DNA of 64,000 nt. Source: JARRLC01 sp037387425. GTDB lineage: Bacteria; Pseudomonadota; Alphaproteobacteria; Rhizobiales; Rhodomicrobiaceae. Below are positions 1-8,498 of this stretch, in pieces; position 1 is the stretch's first letter, and every line of letters begins with the position of its first letter. The position numbers and the translations under genes were made by a program. Under the pieces are notes generated by a model. The model saw nothing but the letters and a program-made list of their open reading frames with translations, did not search any database and was not told the origin of the DNA. The stretch covers positions 19,149-83,148 of the forward strand of contig JARRLC010000011.1 of the NCBI GenBank assembly GCA_037387425.1. The letters run 5' to 3'.

Positions 1-216
1 GGATCAGCTTTGCCGCGGCACTATCCATGTGCAGGAAACGCCTCGGAAGATCGCGAAATAATAACGTCTCGTACCAGCCCACAACAAGACCTCACATAAA
101 AAATCCGATAAAATACTTATGACAGCTCGCAAACAGCGTAATTGGCAAAAAAAGATACGCAGCTTAAACCTCCTTTAACCACCATATAGCAAAACTGGCC
201 CTAGTGAGGTGCGGCC

Positions 217-2346
217 ATGGGTACTTGTAAGTATGTGTATGGGCGCCACGTGTGGGTAAAACGCGTTGCGTCTTTGTGTGGGGTAATTGTTTTGTTGCCG
301 CTGGCGGGGTGTAGTTCCGACAGTACGCGTTTCGGCGATAACGATGCGCACAGTGGTTATAAGACTACGAATTCCGTTCCAGTTCCGTCTGAGCCAGTTT
401 ACGGCTACCGATATGGGAACGGCTATACCAATTCAACTGCAGAATATGCCGGTTATGGCGGCAACGGATCTCGCGGCGGCTCTAGCCACGCGCCGTTTAC
501 GTCGTCTTTGTCTGTCGCGCAGGTTTCGGGGCCGGAGCCTGTACAGCGCAGCCGTTTAGCGCCGGCAAGCGGTTCTCATAGCAAAAGCTATAAGCGTTAC
601 GCGATGAATACCCACTCCAATGTGAAGAGTGACGCGTATTCCGGCGGAACGTATGCGATGATGGCGGCTGATAGTTCAGCCAGCTCCGGCAAAGCCAAAA
701 GCGATGATCGCTTGGCGTATAACGACTATCGGTCGAGCAGGAGAAGCCGTCGCTATTACAAGAATGATCGTAATGATCGCTATCGCAATGATGCTTACAG
801 CGACGGCGATCTGAAGAATGGCGATTATCTTCGCAACGGACATAGCAGCCGTGATAATGGCGACCGTAATGGACATTCGCGGCACGAAACCCGCGGTGAC
901 GATTATGTCGTGCAGCCGGGCGATACGCTTTTTGCTATCGGCAAGCAATTCCATTTGAGCGCTGATCAGTTGATGACGCTGAATAATTTGCGTTCGACGG
1001 AAATCTATCCTGGCCAGCGCCTTCGGGTTTCTGGATATGGCTATACCGGCGCCAATGGTTCGGATAGGCCCTCTAGATATGGTCCTGACTATCGTAACGG
1101 CTATGGCAATTACGACGGCGATTATCGTCACGATAACCGCAGCGCCAATCGTAGCGGAAGCCGTGTCCGTAGCCGTAGCCGTGGGCAAGGTAAGGATTAT
1201 CCGAAAACCCGTTCCGCCTACAATTATGACGACTTCGCCAGTCATCGCAGCGAACGGCGTAACCGTTATTATGATCGGCAAAATGGTTACAATGATCGGC
1301 GCAGAGATCGGCGTGACGACTCTGCAAGAAGCAGAAAGCGTTACGAAGACGAATACCAAGGTGCTCCGCGGAAGCGGCGGCAGAGAGCGCGTCCGTCGTC
1401 TCATGAAAATGGCGGGTATGCGCGTAACTCGCATGATAGCGCCAGCCGCCGGGATGCGATCCGTTACACGATCAAACGTGGCGATACGCTCTTTGACATC
1501 GCACGGAGAAATGGCATCAGCCACCGTGAGCTAGCCGATTTCAACGGTATCCGGATTTCGGACACGTTGATGCCCGGCCAGTTGCTGCTGATCCCTCGCG
1601 GGAGAGGCTACGATTGGAGCGCCGACCGTTTGCCGTCAGAAAAACGGCGTCGGGATCGTTGGGGGGCAAAGCAACAGGATAAGCAAGCGCCGCGCAAAGC
1701 TTCCCGTGAGGTCGCCGAAAATCGCGAGAAGAAGGACGAGCCGTCAAAGTCTGAGAATAAGGCCGTGGCGTTGGCCGAGGAACGGCAGGCCGACAGAGCG
1801 AATGCGCCTGTGGAACCGAAGACAAGCAGCGCCGTGGCAACTGCCGCGCCTGTGCAGATCGTCGGTGGGCATAAGGAAACGTCCGCTCCCGTGAAGCCTG
1901 CGGATAAAGCGAAGCTTTCCGCCAAGGAATGCGAAAGCCTGCTGGCCAATCCGGCACCGCGCAGTGCAAAGACATTCCGTGAGCCGGTGCAAGGGATGGT
2001 TATTACCAAGTTCGGCAAAAAGGAAGACGGCACGTTCAGCGATGGCATCAATTTCTCGGTGCCGAAAGGAACGCCAGTGAAAGCCGCCGAGAATGGTGTG
2101 GTGGCCTATGCCGGTAGCGAGCTGTCAGGCTTTGGGAATTTGGTGCTCATCCGCCATGCAGACGGATATGTGACCGCCTATGCTCACAACGACAAGCTAG
2201 CCGTGCGTAAATGCGATGTGGTTAAGCGCGGGCAAGTTATCGGTCGCGCTGGAGCAACCGGCAACACCACCAAGCCGCAGCTTCATTTTGAGTTGCGCAA
2301 AGGGTCTAAACCAGTCGATCCGCAAGCACATTTCTCGCGGTCGTAA
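217..2346 (+). CDS. LysM/M23 lipoprotein, probable amidase activator (NlpD/EnvC-like)
   Basis: 709 aa lipoprotein. The N-terminus carries a hydrophobic segment ending in lipobox LAGC, so it should be lipid-anchored in the envelope. A long Ser/Tyr/Arg/Asn/Gly-rich linker follows, then LysM 1 (about residues 228-275, QPGDTLFAIGKQF), a second low-complexity linker, LysM 2 (about 415-462, KRGDTLFDIARRNG) and a C-terminal M23/LytM domain (about 590-705). LysM binds peptidoglycan. The zinc-binding residues of active M23 enzymes are replaced: the HxxxD motif reads S608..N612, and the final HxH reads QLH at 688-690. The same kind of loss is known in NlpD and EnvC, which activate amidases instead of cutting. 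The start has a GTGAGGTG ribosome site. Role as an activator is inferred; the domain calls are firm. Confidence 0.9.
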   Translation: MGTCKYVYGRHVWVKRVASLCGVIVLLPLAGCSSDSTRFGDNDAHSGYKTTNSVPVPSEPVYGYRYGNGYTNSTAEYAGYGGNGSRGGSSHAPFTSSLSVAQVSGPEPVQRSRLAPASGSHSKSYKRYAMNTHSNVKSDAYSGGTYAMMAADSSASSGKAKSDDRLAYNDYRSSRRSRRYYKNDRNDRYRNDAYSDGDLKNGDYLRNGHSSRDNGDRNGHSRHETRGDDYVVQPGDTLFAIGKQFHLSADQLMTLNNLRSTEIYPGQRLRVSGYGYTGANGSDRPSRYGPDYRNGYGNYDGDYRHDNRSANRSGSRVRSRSRGQGKDYPKTRSAYNYDDFASHRSERRNRYYDRQNGYNDRRRDRRDDSARSRKRYEDEYQGAPRKRRQRARPSSHENGGYARNSHDSASRRDAIRYTIKRGDTLFDIARRNGISHRELADFNGIRISDTLMPGQLLLIPRGRGYDWSADRLPSEKRRRDRWGAKQQDKQAPRKASREVAENREKKDEPSKSENKAVALAEERQADRANAPVEPKTSSAVATAAPVQIVGGHKETSAPVKPADKAKLSAKECESLLANPAPRSAKTFREPVQGMVITKFGKKEDGTFSDGINFSVPKGTPVKAAENGVVAYAGSELSGFGNLVLIRHADGYVTAYAHNDKLAVRKCDVVKRGQVIGRAGATGNTTKPQLHFELRKGSKPVDPQAHFSRS

Positions 2347-2388
2347 TCTTCCCCCCGGTGTAGCGCTTCCCCCCGGCGCTAGACCCCC

Positions 2389-2418
2389 GGCGCGGCTCAA
2401 CAGAGCCGCGCCGTTTTT
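2389..2418 (+). terminator. Rho-independent terminator of the LysM/M23 gene
   Basis: A perfect 10-bp GC-rich stem (GGCGCGGCTC / GAGCCGCGCC) with an AACA loop is followed by GTTTTT. It lies 42 bp past the stop of the plus-strand gene and just before the convergent NlpC/P60 gene. There is no T-run on the opposite side, so it works mainly in the plus direction. Confidence 0.9.
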
Positions 2419-2425
2419 GTGCGGG

Positions 2426-3298
2426 TTAACCTTTTAAGTTCAGTCCTGGAATCCGGCGCAGCGAAGTAAAATTGCCGTGCGTCGTGGCGATGCGTTCCAC
2501 CGCGCGGCGCACGGGTTCTACCACCACTTCCATCTGGTGACCGCTGGCGTGGATCATCCATTCGTTCGATTGCACGATGCCGACATGGCCGCGCCAGAAC
2601 ACCAGGTCGCCGCGTTTAATCTTGTTGAGGTCTGGGTTGGCCACGGCTTCGCCAAGCTCGGCTTCCTGCATGTCGCTGTCTCGTGGGCATTTCGATCCCA
2701 TGCCTTCCAGCGCGATTTGCACCAACCCTGAGCAATCGATACCGACGCTGCTGCGTCCCCCCCAGAGATAAGGCGCACCAATGAGGCGTTCGGCAATGCG
2801 CACGAAATCTTTCCCTTTTTCTTCAAAGGGGTGAATGTGCTCGTTGAAGATATATCCGCCGCGCGACAGCTCAAAAAAACGGCCCTCCTTACCGATTACG
2901 GCCAGCCTTGAGTTCAAGCTGAGACGCATGATGGGCGGGCGTTTCAGATCGGGGGCGGGATAAACGAACGTGGCGCGCGCGCTAACCCAGTGGGTCGGCT
3001 CGTCGATGATGGTGGAAATGCAATCCACCGGCATGTAGCCAACATAGTTATCATTGGCGAGTTGCGCCCAGGCCCAGCCATTCGTGACATCGAAAACGGT
3101 TGCAAGCTCGCCGCATAGCGCTTCTGTGGCCATTGGCGCGTCGAAACGCGGCATCACGCGTAAAGGCGCTGTCGCGGCCACCACCTGACGCAATTCACCT
3201 TGAACATAGCGTTGTGCTTTGACTTTATCTTTCAGCGTGGCATCCGCCAGATCTTCGCGGAAGGCGTTGCGCCGTGGATCAAGTTGAGATTGGTTCAT
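2426..3298 (-). CDS. NlpC/P60 family cysteine peptidase with N-terminal SH3-like domains
   Basis: 290 aa, no evident signal peptide. The first half resembles two bacterial SH3-like modules (about residues 30-160). The second half is an NlpC/P60 domain with catalytic Cys in IDCSGL (about residue 188), His in RGHVGIV (about 239) and a third polar residue in the HASGH stretch (about 250). These enzymes cleave peptidoglycan stem peptides, usually at gamma-D-Glu-diamino-acid bonds. The start codon overlaps the stop of the upstream M17 aminopeptidase (ATGA), so the two are translationally coupled. A joint role in murein peptide turnover or recycling is a reasonable inference. The substrate is not visible from sequence. 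Confidence 0.9.
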   Translation of the reverse strand: MNQSQLDPRRNAFREDLADATLKDKVKAQRYVQGELRQVVAATAPLRVMPRFDAPMATEALCGELATVFDVTNGWAWAQLANDNYVGYMPVDCISTIIDEPTHWVSARATFVYPAPDLKRPPIMRLSLNSRLAVIGKEGRFFELSRGGYIFNEHIHPFEEKGKDFVRIAERLIGAPYLWGGRSSVGIDCSGLVQIALEGMGSKCPRDSDMQEAELGEAVANPDLNKIKRGDLVFWRGHVGIVQSNEWMIHASGHQMEVVVEPVRRAVERIATTHGNFTSLRRIPGLNLKG

Positions 3299-4773
3299 GA
3301 CCGTCCAAACTCCCTTTGTAGGTATTCAAATACCGCGCGGGCGCATTGCGGTTCCCCGCCGATGGGTTTTGCTGCCTGTGCTCGCGAAACCCATCCGTAT
3401 ATGTCGAAATGTGTATACCGCTTCGCCGACTTCACAAAGCGTTTGAGGAACAGCGCGGCAGTAATTGCACCGCCAAGGGCGTCAGCGGCGGTGTTAGAGA
3501 TGTCGGCGATTCTGCCGTCGATCAGCGTGTCATAGGGCTGCCAGAACGGCATTTGCCACACGGGATCGTCTACCTCGCGGCCAGTGTCTATAAGGGCGCG
3601 AGCCAGCGCGTCGTCTGTGGAGAACACTGGCGGCAGGCTGGCGCCCAGTGCAATGCGCGCAGCTCCTGTCAGGCTAGCGAACGAGAACAGGTAATCCGGC
3701 TTGTCCTCATCGGCCAGCGCCAAGCCGTCGGCCAGCACAAGACGGCCTTCGGCGTCGGTGTTGCCGATGGCCACCGTTGTTCCCGCCCGGCTGGTGAGCA
3801 CATCGCCCGGACGATACGCGCTGCCGGAAATTGCGTTTTCCGCCGCCGGGATGATCAAACGCAGCCGCACCGGCAGTTTTGCGCTCATGATCATGGAGGC
3901 CAGCGCCAGGGCGGTTGCCGCGCCGCTCATGTCCTTTTTCATCAGCGCCATGCCGCCAGCGGGCTTGATGTTCAGTCCGCCGCTGTCAAAGCAGATGCCT
4001 TTGCCTACGAGCGTGATTTTGGGCGCTTTCGGCTTGCCCCATGTCAGATCGATGAGGCTGGGCGCGCGTGTGCTGGCGCGGCCAACAGCGTGGACAAGCG
4101 GGAAATTCGCTTCAATGAGCGCGTCGCCTGTGGTGATGGCGCAATCCGCTTCGAAATATTTAGCCACGTTTTTTACGGCACGGCTAAGTTCAGCGGGCCC
4201 CATATCGTTGGCCGGCGTGTTGATGAGATCGCGCGCGAGCCATACCGATGACGCCAACGCTACGACATCATCGCGGGAAGCGCCTTCGGGCAGACGCAGG
4301 CGTTTGGCGTTTTTCCCGCCCTTTTCGCTTTTTTTGTCCTTCTCGCCCTTTGATTTGTAATGCTTAAATTCATAAGAACCGAGCGCCCAGGCCAGCGCCG
4401 CCAAGTCAGGACTATCCGGCGTCCAGTCGTAATGGTAATCGCCCGGCGGAATGCGTAGCGGCAGCGAACCGAGTTGCAGCGGGGCAGGCAACGCGTTTGC
4501 GTTGCTGTCTTTGGTATCCTCGTCGTCCTTGTCGTCATCTTCCATGGAGAAGACGACGCCGTCCAGGCCGTCTTCGCCGGGTAGAAGCGCCCAGTTGCCG
4601 CGTTTGGTTTTAAAATCCTGCGCTTTTAGCCAGGTCTGGTGGCGTTCTTCAAGCGATTGCAGACCTGTCTTGCCGCCTTTTACCGCATAGATGGGGCGGG
4701 TTGTTTGTGTCGACTTGGCGTCCAGAAATAGCGCGCCGATTTGTTTTGATAGTGATTTGAGTGTGTTGACCAT
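3295..4773 (-). CDS. M17 family leucyl aminopeptidase
   Basis: 492 aa. Metal-binding and catalytic motifs of family M17 are present in the C-terminal half: KGICFDSGGLNIKP, KKDMSGAA and GNTDAEGRLVLADGL. These hexameric cytosolic dizinc enzymes release N-terminal residues from peptides. Two charged stretches are unusual: an acidic one near residues 80-92 (DDDKDDEDTKD) and a Lys-rich one near 140-155. Both sit outside the catalytic domain and look like surface inserts. The gene is first in a two-gene operon with the NlpC/P60 peptidase (4-bp overlap) and is divergent from the glutathione S-transferase gene. No strong ribosome site was seen before the ATG. Confidence 0.92.
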   Translation of the reverse strand: MVNTLKSLSKQIGALFLDAKSTQTTRPIYAVKGGKTGLQSLEERHQTWLKAQDFKTKRGNWALLPGEDGLDGVVFSMEDDDKDDEDTKDSNANALPAPLQLGSLPLRIPPGDYHYDWTPDSPDLAALAWALGSYEFKHYKSKGEKDKKSEKGGKNAKRLRLPEGASRDDVVALASSVWLARDLINTPANDMGPAELSRAVKNVAKYFEADCAITTGDALIEANFPLVHAVGRASTRAPSLIDLTWGKPKAPKITLVGKGICFDSGGLNIKPAGGMALMKKDMSGAATALALASMIMSAKLPVRLRLIIPAAENAISGSAYRPGDVLTSRAGTTVAIGNTDAEGRLVLADGLALADEDKPDYLFSFASLTGAARIALGASLPPVFSTDDALARALIDTGREVDDPVWQMPFWQPYDTLIDGRIADISNTAADALGGAITAALFLKRFVKSAKRYTHFDIYGWVSRAQAAKPIGGEPQCARAVFEYLQREFGRS

Positions 4774-4842
4774 GGCACAATGTTTGCTACGATTCTGTGG
4801 AATTATCCGTAAGTTTCATTACGACTACGAAAGGGCATACTT

Positions 4843-5523
4843 ATGGACGCAAATTACGAGCTTGTCATTGGCAACAAGAATTATTCTTCATGGAGTTTGC
4901 GTCCGTGGCTCGTGCTGAAGATGGCAGGCATTCCGTTTGGCGAGACGCAGGTGTTCTTGAAACAGCCGGATACGGCTGCCGAGATTGCGCGACACTCGCC
5001 TGCGGGGAAGGTGCCGGTTTTGAAGCATGGCAATCTCACTGTGTGGGATAGTCTCGCCATTATCGAATACCTCGCCGATGCGCATCCTGACAAGGACATC
5101 TGGCCGGAAGACCGTAACACGCGCGCCATTGCGCGAGCCGTTTCCGCAGAGATGCATTCGGGGTTTTCAGCGCTTCGCCGTGAATTTGCAATGGATTTTG
5201 TGAATAAGCGCAGCTTTCCGGCAGCGAGCGAGGCAGCGCAGGGCGATATTACACGCATTGTCGCCTTGTGGATAGAATGCAGACGGTGTTTTGGCAGCGA
5301 TGGCGACAGAGGGTTTCTATTCGGTCGGCGTTTCAGCGCGGCGGATGCGATGTTTGCGCCGGTGGTCAGCCGTTTTGTTAGCTACACCATTGATTTACCT
5401 GCGTTCGGCGACGACGGCGTTGCTGCGCGTTATTGCGACATGATGATGGATTTACCCGCCATGCGCGAGTGGGGGGAAGGCGCTCGTGCAGAGTGGAACG
5501 ATGGCGTACGGATAGAGATATAG
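4843..5523 (+). CDS. Glutathione S-transferase family protein
   Basis: 226 aa. The N-terminal thioredoxin-like domain shows NKNYSSWSLRPW, then SPAGKVPVLKHG with the cis-Pro, and the glutathione-contact stretch VWDSLAIIEYLAD. An all-helical C-terminal domain follows from about residue 90. The Ser in NYSSWSLR is the likely catalytic position of this subclass. Such proteins conjugate or reduce small electrophiles with glutathione; the substrate cannot be told from sequence. AAAGGG lies 8-9 nt before the ATG. The gene is single and divergent from the M17 peptidase. The 184 bp downstream are AT-rich and hold only a small ATACGT/ACGTAT inverted repeat. Confidence 0.9.
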   Translation: MDANYELVIGNKNYSSWSLRPWLVLKMAGIPFGETQVFLKQPDTAAEIARHSPAGKVPVLKHGNLTVWDSLAIIEYLADAHPDKDIWPEDRNTRAIARAVSAEMHSGFSALRREFAMDFVNKRSFPAASEAAQGDITRIVALWIECRRCFGSDGDRGFLFGRRFSAADAMFAPVVSRFVSYTIDLPAFGDDGVAARYCDMMMDLPAMREWGEGARAEWNDGVRIEI

Positions 5524-5707
5524 CCTCATCGTGCTTTAGCTGAGAACAATATATGTATTATTGCTAATACGTATGAACACGTATTCATTGCGTAAATAGT
5601 GGAGATTTGCGCAAATTAATCCGTGCAACATATTTATTTATTTTACCGAATCTGACTTTCGTCACGTTTGGTGCATTAACATCTGTCATTTAAGGACTTG
5701 TTATGCC

Positions 5708-6511
5708 ATGCAGATCTACTGTAGGCTGTTTATTGTTATTCTAATTTCTGTCGCGACGGCCGGTTGTGAAGCGCTTAGCAGAAATCAAACACAGGCATCT
5801 GTTCCGCCTGATGTTTCGTACACCGCCTCTATCCCGACTTCTCCGGATGAAGCGCTGCGCACTGCCAAAATGCTGTCAGATGCCGGGGCTCACGATGAAG
5901 CGCTCCATGTGCTTGCGAGCGCTCACCGCCGATCCCCCGATAACGCCGCTATAATGTCAGCTTATGGGCGGCTTGCGCTGCTGCGTGGAGATTACAAGCG
6001 CGCAGAACATCTGCTTGGGAAAGCGGTCGCTGCAAACCCGGATGATTGGCGGGCATTGTCAGCGCTTGGCGTGCTCGAAAGCCGCAAAGGGCAGCACTCA
6101 TCCGCACGTGCCGCATTGGGGCGGGCGAACACCATTTCCAAAAGGGAAAGCGCTGCGCTCAACAATCTGGCTATCGGTTCCCTTCTGGCCGGACATCCGG
6201 AAAAGGCCGTTAGGCTGTTGCGACAAGCGCTTGGCAAGACTTCGTTGAAGGCCGCGCATGCACGCCGCATTAAACGCAATCTCGCGCTTGCCCTTGCCGT
6301 TCAAGGGCGGTTCGCCGAAGCAGAAGAATTGGCCGGGGAACGCTTTCCCCGCAGGCTGAAACATGCCAAGCCAGCGGTCATTCGCCGCTTTTTGGGGATG
6401 GGGGCGGGGCAAGAAAGCGCTAGGTTCACTTCGCGTGGCGAGCGAGGTGAGCGCGCCCGCCACGCTCACGCAAATGGGTGGCGTCCGGTTGAGGAGACGC
6501 ACGCCCCATAA
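5708..6511 (+). CDS. tadD: TadD-like TPR lipoprotein of the Tad pilus
   Basis: 267 aa. A short signal peptide ends in lipobox TAGC, predicting an outer-membrane-associated lipoprotein. Tetratricopeptide repeats follow: DEALHVLASAHRRSPDN, DYKRAEHLLGKAVAANPDD, QHSSARAALGRANTI and HPEKAVRLLRQAL (about residues 60-190). TadD is the pilotin-like TPR protein of Tad secretion systems. AAGGA lies 11 nt before the ATG. The gene faces tadC, and its last 28 codons overlap the end of tadC on the other strand. The Arg/Glu-rich tail inside that overlap does not look like normal TadD sequence, so one of the two genes was probably extended by loss of its stop. Confidence 0.85.
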   Translation: MQIYCRLFIVILISVATAGCEALSRNQTQASVPPDVSYTASIPTSPDEALRTAKMLSDAGAHDEALHVLASAHRRSPDNAAIMSAYGRLALLRGDYKRAEHLLGKAVAANPDDWRALSALGVLESRKGQHSSARAALGRANTISKRESAALNNLAIGSLLAGHPEKAVRLLRQALGKTSLKAAHARRIKRNLALALAVQGRFAEAEELAGERFPRRLKHAKPAVIRRFLGMGAGQESARFTSRGERGERARHAHANGWRPVEETHAP

Positions 6512-7493
6512 GATGCCCGTCGGAGCGCTCCAATACCTTCCGAGTGTTGATCACAGCAGGCGCAAGAATGATCACCATGACAATCGGTAGGAAAAAGATC
6601 ACCAGCGGCACTGTCAGTTTTGGAGGCAGGGCCGCCGCTTTGCGTTCAGCTTCGGCGATTTGCGACTCGCGACATTCCTTGGCGGTGGCTGTCAGCGCCT
6701 GGCTTATGGAAGTGCCGTAGCGCTCGGCCTGTGTCAGCGCGGACGCGATCATTTTCACCATGGGAATCCCGGTGCGTTCTCCCAAATTGTTATAAGCTCG
6801 CCACCGTGACGGCAGATACGCCAGTTCAGCCATGGTGAGGCTGAGTTCTTCGGTTAACTCGACAGATTGGCCGGCAATATCCTTTGTGACACGCGCCAGC
6901 GAAGCTTCGACCGACATTCCCGATTGCACGCAAATCAACAGCAAGTCCAAAACATCGGGGAACACTTGTATAATGGCTTTTTGCCGCCGTTTGATAAGCT
7001 GCCCCAGAACCAAGCCTGGCAACGTGTAACCGCCAATCCCAGCGGCAAGCGTAAACTGGAGCGTTAGCGTGATCGAGAAATTGCCGTTCGGCCACAAGCT
7101 CATCGCAGCAAAAGTAAGCGCAGAGAACATCAGTGGTAACGCCGCCTGGAGGATCACGAATATCGTTTCCGGTCCTTCGCCGCGAAATCCGGCCATGCGC
7201 AGTCGCGCCGTGATATCGTCGCCCTTGCCTCCGTCCAAAAGCCGCGTTTTGAGTGTGATAAGCCGTTTCAGCAAGCCGTTCGCTTCGCGGCGCAGACGCT
7301 CCTTCGTTTGCGACGACAGCTCTTGAAGACGCTTATCCCGCAATAGGCGGCGCTCGCGCGAAACCTGCCGTAAACGCGCGATCAGTTGTTTGTCATCTCT
7401 GCCTGGCATGGCGAGCGATATGACGCCTGCAAAAGCCGCTATGCCAGCCAGCCCCATAGCGAGAGTTTCGAGGTTCAAAAATTCTTTCGGCAT
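6426..7493 (-). CDS. tadC: Tad pilus inner-membrane platform protein TadC
   Basis: 355 aa with one N-terminal membrane segment, a pair near residues 110-165 and a last one near 305-325 (VIFFLPIVMVIILAP). The type II secretion F domain lies between, with IQVFPDVLDLLLICVQSGMS and ERYGTSISQAL. TadB and TadC form the platform on which the TadA/CpaF motor acts. The gene follows tadB by 21 bp in the cpa operon. Its last 30 residues extend beyond the usual end, just after the final membrane segment, and overlap tadD by 86 bp. The family call is firm; whether the tail is functional is unknown. Confidence 0.92.
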   Translation of the reverse strand: MPKEFLNLETLAMGLAGIAAFAGVISLAMPGRDDKQLIARLRQVSRERRLLRDKRLQELSSQTKERLRREANGLLKRLITLKTRLLDGGKGDDITARLRMAGFRGEGPETIFVILQAALPLMFSALTFAAMSLWPNGNFSITLTLQFTLAAGIGGYTLPGLVLGQLIKRRQKAIIQVFPDVLDLLLICVQSGMSVEASLARVTKDIAGQSVELTEELSLTMAELAYLPSRWRAYNNLGERTGIPMVKMIASALTQAERYGTSISQALTATAKECRESQIAEAERKAAALPPKLTVPLVIFFLPIVMVIILAPAVINTRKVLERSDGHLMGRASPQPDATHLRERGGRAHLARHAK

Positions 7494-7514
7494 ATCTCGG
7501 CTCTTCTTGCGGCG

Positions 7515-8498
7515 TTAAACTTCAATGCGTGCCATACGGCGGAGTACGAATACGCCGAGACATAGCCAGCCTGCTGTCATGAAAACCACGCGGCGGCCTG
7601 CATCGTCGTTCCACAGCGTTGAGATGTAGTCAGGCGCAAGCAGGCTGGTGGCGGCGGCCACGATAAACGGTAGCGAGCCAACCGCGATGGCCGAGGCTTT
7701 GACTTCAGCGCTGGCGGTGCGGACTTTCATCGCCAACTTTTGCCGGTCACGCAGCATTCTTGATAAATTTCCTAACGTTTCCGATAGGTTGCCGCCGGTC
7801 TGGTTCTGCATGGCCATGACGGTGGTGAAAAAACGTAGCTCTGGAACAGGCACAGCCGCGTTGAGTTTCGTCATGGCTTCGGTGAGGGAGACGCCCGCGC
7901 GAAGTTGCGCGACGACCGCGCTGAATTCCTTCGCAATTGGCGGTGAGGCGTCGTTCGCGACAACATTCAGGCAATCTGTCACCGAATGTCCGGACCTGAT
8001 GCCGCGTACCATCATATCGACGGCTGCTGCGAAACCGTTAATGAACTTTTGCCGTCGCCGTTCAGCCAGATGGGCCAGCCAGCGCCCAGGTAAGAACCAA
8101 GCGATGAATATTGATGCCGCCGCAGCTATAGAAAGGGGGACACCTGCTAGTAGCGCTGCTACAAACAGCACAACGCCTAAAACAACGCAGCCCATCCAGT
8201 ATTTTTCGGGGCTGATTTGCAAACCTGCCGCCGTCAACCGTGCATCGAGACGCGTTGCCCGGCGCGTGCGTTTGCTATCGGCGACGGCTTTCAGCGCAAA
8301 TTTCTGCGCGCGGTTGATGTTGAGGTTTGAAGAAGGGGCTTCATCCTGGCCGGGTTTGCGCTTGCTGGTCAGGGCCGCAAGCCGCCGGGACAGTCCGGAA
8401 TGGTCGAACAGCACGGGGAAAAACGCTCCGCAGACCATTGCGGCCGCTCCAATGGCTGCCATGCATGCAGCGAGCGTATGCGCGGTAAACGGGCTCAT
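7515..8498 (-). CDS. tadB: Tad pilus inner-membrane platform protein TadB
   Basis: 327 aa. An N-terminal membrane segment, a basic cytosolic stretch, two membrane segments near residues 100-145, a T2SF domain (FAAAVDMMVRGIRSGHSV; MAMQNQTGGNLSETLGNLSRMLRDR) and C-terminal membrane segments. This is the partner of TadC in the pilus assembly platform. The ATG overlaps the stop of the broken cpaF by 4 bp, the arrangement expected for an intact, coupled operon, so decay of cpaF is likely to be recent relative to the operon. Confidence 0.92.
   Translation of the reverse strand: MSPFTAHTLAACMAAIGAAAMVCGAFFPVLFDHSGLSRRLAALTSKRKPGQDEAPSSNLNINRAQKFALKAVADSKRTRRATRLDARLTAAGLQISPEKYWMGCVVLGVVLFVAALLAGVPLSIAAAASIFIAWFLPGRWLAHLAERRRQKFINGFAAAVDMMVRGIRSGHSVTDCLNVVANDASPPIAKEFSAVVAQLRAGVSLTEAMTKLNAAVPVPELRFFTTVMAMQNQTGGNLSETLGNLSRMLRDRQKLAMKVRTASAEVKASAIAVGSLPFIVAAATSLLAPDYISTLWNDDAGRRVVFMTAGWLCLGVFVLRRMARIEV

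Noticed and set aside
676..1524. Long frames of 282 and 165 codons overlapping the LysM/M23 gene in other frames
   Set aside because: Repetitive Ile/Val/Thr/Ala-rich products that mirror the low-complexity coding sequence on the true strand.
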